Assembly (NCBI GenBank): GCA_964409685.1
Contig: CAYPEJ010000003.1
Location: 124,001-188,000 of the forward strand
DNA: 64,000 nucleotides
Reading direction: 5' to 3'
Origin: Clostridium_AI sp964409685
GTDB taxonomy: Bacteria; Bacillota; Clostridia; Lachnospirales; Lachnospiraceae
Part shown: piece after piece, positions 8,036 through 15,884 of the stretch
How the letters are laid out: every line of letters starts with the position of its first letter
Numbering within the stretch: position 1 is the first letter of the stretch
The notes under the pieces: model-generated
What the model was told of the DNA's origin: nothing
Database searches by the model: none
What the model saw: only the letters and a program-made list of their open reading frames with translations
Made by a program: the position numbers and the translations under genes

Positions 8036-9123
8036 TATAAAATGTTCCTTTCACCAATTTTCTTTATTTCATACTCTTGTAATGTTTCTAAAATAAAAGG
8101 AGAATGGGTTGTAATTATAAATTGACAATTTGGAAATAATTTCCGAAGAGAAGGGATCAAATTTTTCTGCCACTTTGGATGAATATGACAATCGATTTCA
8201 TCAATTAATATTATTGCCTCTTTTTCATAGAAGTATTCCTCCTCCTTACATTCTATCAAAGCCAATCGTAAAATTATCTCTGAAATAATTATAAATATAC
8301 TTTTAAATCCATCACTTAGCATATCAATTTCAATATTTCCATTATCAGCATGATCCGAAAAAATAATTTTTCCTTCTACATTTATTCCTTTGAATTCTAA
8401 AGGAGATAATAAAAGTTCAAATGCATCTATAATATGTTTATATATTGTCTTATTTTTCTCCGTTGGTTCTTTTAAAACTAAATAGTCTAAATTGATAAGC
8501 CACTGTTTAATAAACATATCCCTATTAGAAATCATTCCACCCGAACTAATTATGGATGACAATGCATTATCTCTTGGAGTTGTCGGCATATTATGGAAGT
8601 TCGGTCCCAAAGGAGTATTTTCCGTTAGGAATCTAAAAGGATCAAGATACATAACTATCCCATCATTTTTAGATATGTAAAATTCAGCTAAAAAATTTTT
8701 ATACCTATCTTCTTTTACGTCATCTTCTTTATCTAAGAGAATCATAGGAAAATCATTTTCCTCTTCATCCATGTCATACTTTTCTAAGGCTTGTTTTGTT
8801 AGATGGGCATATGAAAAATAGGACATGTCTCTTTGCACATTTAATCGTTTTTGTTCTTCTTCTGTAAATTCTACAAAAATGGTAGAATTTAAGTGCTCTG
8901 AACCTTTCCTAACTGCATTATCATCAAATAACTCTCCATTATAGCATTCATCCATAACAGTAAATGTAGATACAATTGATTTTAATATCGTCGACTTTCC
9001 TGAACCATTTGCTCCAACCAATACACATACCGATAAAGGTTCTTCCGTTCCAGGTTTCTTTAAGTCCAGTTTTAAGCTCTGGAAACACTTAACAAATGAT
9101 AAATTAACTTCTGTAATTTTCAA
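8035..9123 (-). CDS. AAA_21/OLD-clan ABC-type ATPase
   Basis: A 362-aa ATPase of the RecF/SMC-like clan. It has Walker A GANGSGKST (residues 37-45), an ABC signature-like LSDGFKS (269-275), Walker B IILIDEID (Asp308, Glu309), then HPKWQ, and the switch histidine His340 in ITTHSPF. There is no Toprim domain after it, unlike OLD nucleases, so it needs a partner for effector activity, and the co-encoded caspase-like protease is the obvious candidate. The start is TTG with GAGGTG upstream; the peptide MKITEVNLSFVKCF is the usual beginning of these ATPases. It is the first gene of the module. Family members are common in phage defence (PtuA, AriA, retron ATPases), but this exact combination is not one I know. 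Confidence 0.8.
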   Translation of the reverse strand: MKITEVNLSFVKCFQSLKLDLKKPGTEEPLSVCVLVGANGSGKSTILKSIVSTFTVMDECYNGELFDDNAVRKGSEHLNSTIFVEFTEEEQKRLNVQRDMSYFSYAHLTKQALEKYDMDEEENDFPMILLDKEDDVKEDRYKNFLAEFYISKNDGIVMYLDPFRFLTENTPLGPNFHNMPTTPRDNALSSIISSGGMISNRDMFIKQWLINLDYLVLKEPTEKNKTIYKHIIDAFELLLSPLEFKGINVEGKIIFSDHADNGNIEIDMLSDGFKSIFIIISEIILRLALIECKEEEYFYEKEAIILIDEIDCHIHPKWQKNLIPSLRKLFPNCQFIITTHSPFILETLQEYEIKKIGERNIL

Positions 9124-9233
9124 ATTAACACCTCGATTCTCTTATTATCTAGTTTATTATTTATTAATTCTAACATTTTTATATGTTAGATGCAATAAAA
9201 TCATATTTCTCACTCACGCAACAAAGTGCAAAC

Positions 9234-9265
9234 AAAAAAAGGACAAGACCATTTGGTCCTATCCT
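9234..9265 (-). terminator. Rho-independent terminator of the sulfotransferase gene
   Basis: On the minus strand AGGATAGGACC pairs with GGTCTTGTCCT (two wobbles, 4-base loop) and is followed by a run of at least six T. Confidence 0.8.
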
Positions 9266-9280
9266 CTTTCAGATCCCATC

Positions 9281-11026
9281 CTACAAAAATGGATACTTAA
9301 TAACACGATAATTAAAGTTATTTCGATTACTTACAAATGCTCGAATTAAATTACCTTCACTATCATATTCTGCATATTGTTTTGCTGTACCACTAGATGT
9401 TGCAATATTATCCCCAACATACTCAGCATTACTTACAATACCAGAGTAAACAAGCTCAACAGAATCCACTAACTTGAACGTACCTTCCTTTTCATTTACA
9501 AGATATTTGTAAAAATAAGAAGAAATACCTTCACTGGTAGATGCCATTAAACCTTTACCAACGCCTTCTAATCCTGACCAATCAAGGTTTGGTCTAGAAT
9601 GAGACCATCCAGCATTGTTATCATACATTGTTAGATAATAACAACCATCTTCTAAGCTGTCATCTGCTACATAGCTTACATCATGTTGACCATACTGATA
9701 TTTGAAATCGCCATCAGATGTATCTTTCTTTAATAAATATTTTTCTGCTTCGTATCCTTTGAAAATAAATTCATCTGCAATGATGTATTTAATCTCTGGT
9801 TTTGATAAAATATTTGTTACACTAATCACAGCGGATAATTCTCTTGAACTAAATACCATTTCATTATCAGAACCTACAAAAGATAGTGAGTTATGATGAA
9901 TCCAGTCAATTGATGTTGTATCGGATTGATCTTCATCATAGTTTGCAACTGCTTCTCCATACATATCTGGGAATAAATCTTTAAAATCGATTGTTTCTGT
10001 ATATTCACCTGTTTCTAAGCTAAGAGATAGAAGTAAATCTTCTACATAATGATTTTCATCTTTACGATTTGTTGCTAATAAATAAAGTGTGTTACTTGGT
10101 TCATAGTAACGATAATCGTGATGGTAAGAGTAGTCACCGATTACATAAGTTCTTAATACTTGACCTAATTTTGAAACCAATGCAAACTTACTATTAGATG
10201 TTGCGTATAATAAGTTTTCACCAACTTGTTCGATACGTGCTGCACGATATGATTTTACTGGATAAACACTTCTGATGATACCATCGTTATCGTAGCAAAG
10301 AATATCGCAACCTTCTTCTTTGGCATTGTTATCCATTGTAAAATATGCGTATAAACCTTCTGTTAACGCTTGGTCACTTGTGCCATCTTCTACATTAACT
10401 GTAATATCAAAGTCAGCTGATAATTCTGCTGTAAATCCTGAGAAGGAATGTTCTTCTAATAAACTTCCATCTTCTTTAAATAAACGAAGTGTAACATAGT
10501 TTTGTACTTCTGGAACGAAACCAATTAATTGATATTGGTGTTTTGTAGTTACTTTTTCACCTGATAAAATCTCAGCTCTACGAGTAAATTCAGGAATCGT
10601 TTCATCATCTGTAGAAATACTGTATTCTAAAAATGCTGGTGTTTCTGTTTCGAATGATGTGTAGTAAGAAAGTTCATTTGTACCAAATGCGTTATATACA
10701 AAAAGCGGTGACGTTGCTGTATATTTGTTTTCTTCCTGTAACGTTTCTAATTGAGAAAGAACGGATTTTGACTTTTTTGCACTGTATACGTTATCAATAC
10801 TATCAAATTGAGAAGTATAGATGTCTGCTGCTCCATTTTCACCCTTTACCAATGTAAGTGTGTTCTCCTGCTTCACTTGTTCTTCTGTCTGATTATTGGC
10901 ACCTTTGTCTGCACTATTATCTGTTCTATTGCCTGCGTTGTTGTTGCTTAGGAAAATTGCAATGATGATTACTACAACAATTGCTACTGCAATTCCTATG
11001 CCTGCGATTTTCTTCTTGTCTGACAC
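9281..11026 (-). CDS. Membrane-anchored arylsulfate sulfotransferase
   Basis: A 581-aa protein with an N-terminal membrane anchor (residues 7-27, GIGIAVAIVVVIIIAIFL) and a large outer domain. It matches the arylsulfotransferase (ASST) family: histidine motifs SYHHDYRYYEPSNTLYLLATNR, then DWIHHNSLSF, then YGQHDVSYV occur in the order in which the active-site histidines lie in the six-bladed propeller of AssT. The enzyme moves sulfate from one phenolic sulfate to another phenol without PAPS, and would act on the cell surface. Residues 30-60 are a disordered Asn/Glu-rich stalk, and the next 180 residues correspond to the N-terminal beta domain. It has its own terminator and stands alone. The start ATG has GGAGAG upstream. 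Confidence 0.8.
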   Translation of the reverse strand: MSDKKKIAGIGIAVAIVVVIIIAIFLSNNNAGNRTDNSADKGANNQTEEQVKQENTLTLVKGENGAADIYTSQFDSIDNVYSAKKSKSVLSQLETLQEENKYTATSPLFVYNAFGTNELSYYTSFETETPAFLEYSISTDDETIPEFTRRAEILSGEKVTTKHQYQLIGFVPEVQNYVTLRLFKEDGSLLEEHSFSGFTAELSADFDITVNVEDGTSDQALTEGLYAYFTMDNNAKEEGCDILCYDNDGIIRSVYPVKSYRAARIEQVGENLLYATSNSKFALVSKLGQVLRTYVIGDYSYHHDYRYYEPSNTLYLLATNRKDENHYVEDLLLSLSLETGEYTETIDFKDLFPDMYGEAVANYDEDQSDTTSIDWIHHNSLSFVGSDNEMVFSSRELSAVISVTNILSKPEIKYIIADEFIFKGYEAEKYLLKKDTSDGDFKYQYGQHDVSYVADDSLEDGCYYLTMYDNNAGWSHSRPNLDWSGLEGVGKGLMASTSEGISSYFYKYLVNEKEGTFKLVDSVELVYSGIVSNAEYVGDNIATSSGTAKQYAEYDSEGNLIRAFVSNRNNFNYRVIKYPFL

Positions 11027-11157
11027 AATAATCTCTCCTTTGTTGCTAAATTTTGCAGTGGTTACATATTATACATATTATGTGAATATTTTGTGAACAT
11101 TTTGCGTCTAAAATACACTTACAATGCATTATATCCAATTTTGCAAAACTTTATCAT

Positions 11158-12060
11158 TTAAAAATGATATAAACTTAGAAGTTCCTCTTCTGTTAAAAAT
11201 CCGCAAGCTGCACCTTTTTCTCCGATTTTATAACCTGCAAAGTATACCGCTTTTTGTAATGCTTCCTTTGGAGTATCTCCCTTACTGTAAAAATGAATAA
11301 AGGATGAGAACAATGCATCACCTGCACCAATGGTACTTACGATATCGCGAACATCAACTGCTTCTACTAAAGTCACTTCTTGCGTCTTTTTCTCGTATAG
11401 CAAAGCACCTTTGCTTCCCATACCACAGACAATAATTTCATTGTCATAAGCTGCTGCCACTTCACGAACAAATGCTTCTTCTCTTCCTAAAATTGCTTCA
11501 TTGCTCATAAATAGAATATCTGCATTTTGCATGAATTCCTTGTTAAAATCATCATGAATATCACTTACTACATGAACGTCACTTGCAATCATCTTTGCAG
11601 ATTTCTTGGCTGCTGGAAATAAGCTTCTTGCAAAGTTAATGTTACAGATTACTGCCATATCCGCCTCACTGAAAACGTTCTCATTTTCAGACACAGGATA
11701 AGACATATCTTGAATATCTTTTAAATCTAAATAGATTTTTCTCTTACCATCTTTATCGTATAATACGATAGATTGTGGAATCTGATCTAAACTTTCTACA
11801 ATTCCTTCTTTTCCAATGCCATCTTTTTCTAGTTCTTTGTAAATGCATTCTTTATACATATCTTTTCCAATTAGAGATAATAAAGTTACATCACTTCCTA
11901 GTGTCTTTACTGCTTTGGATACATTGTAACCTACACCAGAAACCGTACTTTCAATTCCAAAGAATGTATAATCAATTGGATTATACTCAATTGGGAAGTT
12001 TCCTACTGCCTGTGTTGTTTCAATATTAATTAATCCTGCTACTACTATTTTCTTTTTCAT
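11158..12060 (-). CDS. PfkB-family carbohydrate kinase
   Basis: A 300-aa sugar/nucleoside kinase of the ribokinase (PfkB) family. The second signature, with the catalytic Asp, is DIVSTIGAGDALFSSFIHFY; the N-terminal half has the substrate-side pattern GYNVSKAVKTLGSDVTLLSLIGKD. It phosphorylates a sugar, nucleoside or related alcohol with ATP in the cytoplasm, but specificity cannot be read from the sequence. No sugar transporter or regulator is adjacent. The start ATG has GGGAGA upstream. No clear terminator follows in the 130 bases before the sulfotransferase gene, so some read-through is possible. Confidence 0.85.
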   Translation of the reverse strand: MKKKIVVAGLINIETTQAVGNFPIEYNPIDYTFFGIESTVSGVGYNVSKAVKTLGSDVTLLSLIGKDMYKECIYKELEKDGIGKEGIVESLDQIPQSIVLYDKDGKRKIYLDLKDIQDMSYPVSENENVFSEADMAVICNINFARSLFPAAKKSAKMIASDVHVVSDIHDDFNKEFMQNADILFMSNEAILGREEAFVREVAAAYDNEIIVCGMGSKGALLYEKKTQEVTLVEAVDVRDIVSTIGAGDALFSSFIHFYSKGDTPKEALQKAVYFAGYKIGEKGAACGFLTEEELLSLYHF

Positions 12061-12142
12061 CTGATTTCTCCCTTTTCTATGACATTTCTAATAGTTTATT
12101 CTATTTTGCAATAACATAATTTTTCTTGGATAAATACACAAA

Positions 12143-12188
12143 AAGGAAAGTCATTTCCCGAATTATTCATTCGAAAAAAACTTTCCTT
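12143..12188 (-). terminator. Terminator after the formate-THF ligase gene
   Basis: On the minus strand AAGGAAAGT (12188-12180) pairs with ACTTTCCTT (12151-12143), followed by T residues; a second inner pairing TTCGAATGAATAATTCG extends the loop. Confidence 0.7.
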
Positions 12189-12209
12189 CTTCATAAAATA
12201 TTCTAGCTA

Positions 12210-13880
12210 TTAGAATAAACCAACAATTACTCCATCTTCATTTACATCAATATTTTCTGCTGCTGGTTTCTTAGGTAATCCAGGCATTGTCATAACGGTT
12301 CCTGTGATTGCAACGACAAATCCAGCACCTGCAGATACATAAATTTCACGAATGTTAATGTTAAAGTTTTCTGGTCTTCCAAGTAATGTAGCATCATCGG
12401 ATAAAGAATACTGATTCTTCGCCATACATACTGGCATATTACCGAATCCTAATTCTTCTAAACGATTCATTGCTTTCTGTGCCAATGGATCGAATGTTAC
12501 ACTTGCTGCACCGTAAATTTCTTTTGCAATTGTTTCAATCTTTTCTCTTAAGGAAAGAGCATCATCATAAAGAGGTTTAAAATTACTTTCCTTTGTTTCT
12601 AGTGTTTGAATTACTTTATTTGCTAATTCAATACCACCTTCTCCACCTTTTTCCCATACTTCAGATAAGGCGAATTCACAGCCTTTTGCTTCGCAGAATT
12701 CTTTTACGTATGCTAATTCTGCTTCAGAGTCTGTAATAAATTTATTTAAGGTAACTACACATGGCACGCCATATTTTTGAACATTTTCAATGTGCTTTTC
12801 TAAGTTTACGATACCTTTTTTAAGTGCTTCTAGATTTTCAGTGCTTAGTTCCGTCTTTGGAACGCCACCATTATATTTTAACGCACGAACAGTTGCTACT
12901 AATACAACTGCATCTGGTTTTAATCCAGACATACGACATTTAATATCAAAGAACTTTTCTGCACCAAGATCTGCGCCAAATCCAGCTTCTGTAATTGTGT
13001 AATCTGCAAGTTTTAAAGCTGTCTTTGTAGCACGTACACTGTTACATCCATGGGCGATGTTTGCAAATGGTCCACCGTGTACGATGGCTGGTGTATTTTC
13101 TAATGTTTGAATTAAGTTTGGTTTGATGGCATCTTTTAATAATGCTGCCATAGAACCTACCGCATTTAATTCTTTTGCTCGAACTGGAGCCCCATCATAA
13201 GTATAAGCAACGATGATTCTTCCTAGACGTTCTTTTAAGTCTTCCATATTTTCAGCAAGACATAAAATCGCCATAATCTCAGAAGCCACCGTTATAATAA
13301 AGTGGTCTTCACGTACAACACCGTCTGTTTTTTTACCAAGCCCAACTACGATATTACGAAGAACACGGTCGTTCATATCTAAGCAACGTTTCCAGACAAT
13401 TTGATTTGGATCAATGTTTAAAGCATTTCCTTGTTGCATGTGATTATCAAGCATCGCTGCTAATAAGTTATTAGCGGAAGTAATCGCATGGAAATCACCT
13501 GTAAAATGTAAGTTTAAGTCTTCCATAGGAACGACTTGTGCATATCCGCCACCTGCTGCTCCACCCTTAATACCGAAGCATGGTCCTAAAGATGGTTCAC
13601 GAAGTGCGATAATTGCCTTTTTACCCATTTTTCCAAATGCTTGTCCAAGACCAACTGTTGTAGTTGTCTTACCTTCTCCTGCTGGAGTTGGATTAATTGC
13701 TGTTACTAAAATCAATTTTCCATCTTGGTTATCTTTTACTTTTTCCCATAACTCATCCGATAACTTAGCTTTGTATTTCCCATAAAACTCTAAATCATCT
13801 TCTGCGATATGTAGCACAGAAGCAACATCCTTAATGTGTTTCATATTCGCTTCTTGAGCAATCTGTATATCTGTCTTCAT
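12210..13880 (-). CDS. fhs: Formate--tetrahydrofolate ligase
   Basis: A 556-aa ATP-dependent ligase that makes 10-formyl-THF from formate, feeding one-carbon metabolism (and the methyl branch of acetogenesis where present). The P-loop-like TPAGEGKTTTTVGLGQA near residue 65, EPSLGPCFGIKGGAAGGGYAQV and NIAHGCNSVRATKTAL are characteristic, and the C-terminus GTVMTMPGLPKKPAAENIDV is the family ending. I use the ATG at 13880 because GGGAGGAG lies upstream of it; a TTG six codons earlier would overlap that site. Single gene with its own terminator; the following 330 bases hold no folate genes. Confidence 0.95.
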   Translation of the reverse strand: MKTDIQIAQEANMKHIKDVASVLHIAEDDLEFYGKYKAKLSDELWEKVKDNQDGKLILVTAINPTPAGEGKTTTTVGLGQAFGKMGKKAIIALREPSLGPCFGIKGGAAGGGYAQVVPMEDLNLHFTGDFHAITSANNLLAAMLDNHMQQGNALNIDPNQIVWKRCLDMNDRVLRNIVVGLGKKTDGVVREDHFIITVASEIMAILCLAENMEDLKERLGRIIVAYTYDGAPVRAKELNAVGSMAALLKDAIKPNLIQTLENTPAIVHGGPFANIAHGCNSVRATKTALKLADYTITEAGFGADLGAEKFFDIKCRMSGLKPDAVVLVATVRALKYNGGVPKTELSTENLEALKKGIVNLEKHIENVQKYGVPCVVTLNKFITDSEAELAYVKEFCEAKGCEFALSEVWEKGGEGGIELANKVIQTLETKESNFKPLYDDALSLREKIETIAKEIYGAASVTFDPLAQKAMNRLEELGFGNMPVCMAKNQYSLSDDATLLGRPENFNINIREIYVSAGAGFVVAITGTVMTMPGLPKKPAAENIDVNEDGVIVGLF

Positions 13881-13948
13881 GCTTAGCACTCCTCCCAAGT
13901 AAATTATTCATGTTCGATAATATCACATATTTCGATAATTTACAAGAA

Positions 13949-14869
13949 TTAGTATACGCGTTTCTTAATATACGCTAAATATAGTGCCACAATATTTACA
14001 TCTGTGCAACTATACAACATACGTGAACCGACCACATCTTCGATTTCATTGAAAATAAGTTCTCCGTGGTCGCCGATGATAAAATCAATTCCAACTAAGC
14101 CAAAATCGAATAAGTCGATAATTTTCTCAACGATTTCTTTTTCTTCCTCTTCAAGTTCAAAGTATTCTGCTTTACCACCTAGAGAAAAGTTGGATTTGAA
14201 ACCATCTTGTCCTGTTCGTAAAACTGCAGCTACGATTTCATTCCCTACTACGTAGACACGAAGATCTTGACGTTTGGAACCCACAAGAGGTTGGATTACT
14301 ACGTGATCGTCTAATTGTTCATAGATAGATTGGATGTCTGTGGTATCTTCCCCGATAAGAAATACTTGCTGTCCGCCGTGTCCAGATACGGATTTAACGA
14401 CAAATGGTCTTTTGATATTGTCTAGGTTGTCCCGTAAAAAGTTTTTGTGAACAAATTTACTATCTACCATCTCAACTCCAGTCTTTGCAACATATTGGTA
14501 AGTTTGTGCTTTATCGTTACAGATAGATGCCACAAAGGAGTTATTGAAAACTGGTATTCCTAATAATTCTAGTTGTCTCGTAAGCAGCGGGTAATTCATA
14601 CGCATAATTGCAAAGTCTGGATATGCAATTTCCCTTCCTTGGTATGTGAGATACCATTTGTCTTGTTTTACACCAAATTCGATTTCTTCTATATAAAGTA
14701 GTTGAATTTGAATTCCTAGTTTTTCACCCTCTTCTTTGTGAAAATCAATGTAGCCAGAATTACGTTCTGCGTCACATTTATTGTAGAGAATCCAACCGAT
14801 TCTTGGTTGCTCTGCTTTCACTTGATTGTTTATGCTTTGGTTCACGTTATCTTGAATACTGTTCTGCAT
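13949..14869 (-). CDS. RimK-like ATP-grasp ligase (second copy)
   Basis: A 306-aa ATP-grasp protein of the RimK type, which forms amide bonds between a carboxylate and an amine (for example poly-glutamate tails or peptide-like molecules). Seen are FNNSFVASICNDKAQTYQYV, the ATP-binding VVKSVSGHGGQQVFL, VIQPLVGSKRQDLRVYVVGN and the metal-binding VGIDFIIGDHGELIFNEIEDVVGSRM. The start has AAAGGAGG upstream. It follows a related ATP-grasp gene by 49 bases in the same direction, so the two form a pair working on one product or on successive steps. The substrate is not known. Confidence 0.75.
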   Translation of the reverse strand: MQNSIQDNVNQSINNQVKAEQPRIGWILYNKCDAERNSGYIDFHKEEGEKLGIQIQLLYIEEIEFGVKQDKWYLTYQGREIAYPDFAIMRMNYPLLTRQLELLGIPVFNNSFVASICNDKAQTYQYVAKTGVEMVDSKFVHKNFLRDNLDNIKRPFVVKSVSGHGGQQVFLIGEDTTDIQSIYEQLDDHVVIQPLVGSKRQDLRVYVVGNEIVAAVLRTGQDGFKSNFSLGGKAEYFELEEEEKEIVEKIIDLFDFGLVGIDFIIGDHGELIFNEIEDVVGSRMLYSCTDVNIVALYLAYIKKRVY

Positions 14870-14918
14870 ATAGAACCTCCTTTTATTATTCTCTATTTTA
14901 TTGCTCCATTCACACAGA

Positions 14919-15803
14919 TTAATTCCTAGGATTCTTGTGCGAATTCCTTATCGAATCATTGATATATTCCAAAATATAATCTGCTGTATTTACCCCAGTA
15001 CAATCAAAAATATTTTTAAAATGGGCATTGGAATTTATCTCACATACAAGTGGCGTTTCATCTTCTCCAAACAAAATGTCAACACCTGCAAAGTCTAGTC
15101 CAATGGCTTTTACGCTATTTACAGCAAGTTCTTCTTGTTCTTTTGTCCATTGATATGGTTTCATTTTTCCCCCATTTGTTATATTAGCACGAAAATCTCC
15201 ATTTTCAGAATAGCGATACATTGCGGTGATAACTTTGTCCCCTACTACTTGCAAGCGAATATCTCGACCAAAACTAGATGGGATATATTCTTGAAAAATA
15301 ACATTTCTGTTGAAATACTTTTCTACTTCCTCACGATTATGACATAAATACACTTGCATACCAAATGAGCCACAACATTCTTTTACTACCATTGGATATC
15401 CTAAATTTTCTTCAATCTGCGTAAGAAAAGAAGTATCTGTGTAACCGATATTCTCATAGGTCATAGGGGATATCCATGTTTTTGGCATTGGAATACCTTC
15501 TTTTTCTAATGCAATATGTGTTAGTGCCTTATCGTCACAAGTCTGAATTGCATCAGCGCAATTAAACAATTGATAGCCTCTTGCTTCGAGCATACGAGCT
15601 AATTTAATATCTTTATCCCAGAATAGTACAAAAGAAATATCTTGTTCTTTTTCTTGTTTTCCACCAATACAAGACATACATTCTACATTTGTCTTAAGAA
15701 TTAATTCCATTCCTTGTCTCCTTGCTGAATCTGCAAGCCATTGGTATATTTCTTCGAACTTTTCATTTCTTAGAAAATGATTGATAACTAAATAACCTTT
15801 CAT
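14919..15803 (-). CDS. RimK-like ATP-grasp ligase (first copy)
   Basis: A 294-aa RimK-type ATP-grasp enzyme. Motifs are FNCADAIQTCDDKALTHIAL, VVKECCGSFGMQVYLCHN, FQEYIPSSFGRDIRLQVVGDK and FAGVDILFGEDETPLVCEINSN, giving the ATP and magnesium sites in the usual order. An N-terminal domain holds two cysteines in MSCIGG that the partner lacks. It is distinct in sequence from the next gene but shares architecture, and similar paired genes occur in Clostridia as I remember. The start ATG has GAAAGGAAAAA upstream. The terminator at 15826-15850 separates it from ftsK, so it needs its own promoter, which I could not locate with confidence. Confidence 0.75.
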   Translation of the reverse strand: MKGYLVINHFLRNEKFEEIYQWLADSARRQGMELILKTNVECMSCIGGKQEKEQDISFVLFWDKDIKLARMLEARGYQLFNCADAIQTCDDKALTHIALEKEGIPMPKTWISPMTYENIGYTDTSFLTQIEENLGYPMVVKECCGSFGMQVYLCHNREEVEKYFNRNVIFQEYIPSSFGRDIRLQVVGDKVITAMYRYSENGDFRANITNGGKMKPYQWTKEQEELAVNSVKAIGLDFAGVDILFGEDETPLVCEINSNAHFKNIFDCTGVNTADYILEYINDSIRNSHKNPRN

Positions 15804-15825
15804 TTGTTTTTCCTTTCATTTATAA

Positions 15826-15850
15826 ACAAAGCCTCCCAAAACGGGAGGCT
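15826..15850 (-). terminator. Terminator of ftsK
   Basis: Minus strand AGCCTCCC / GGGAGGCT with a GTTTT loop, then TTGTTT. It ends transcripts coming from ftsK before the ATP-grasp pair. Confidence 0.8.
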
Positions 15851-15884
15851 CAATCTTTTCTACTACTTCTCTAGTATACATTTC

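Noticed and set aside
12210..13898. Longer start of fhs at a TTG
   Set aside because: It would include the GGGAGGAG ribosome site in the coding sequence; the ATG at 13880 is better. Similar choices were made for murF, ribF, rimP and the chemoreceptor.
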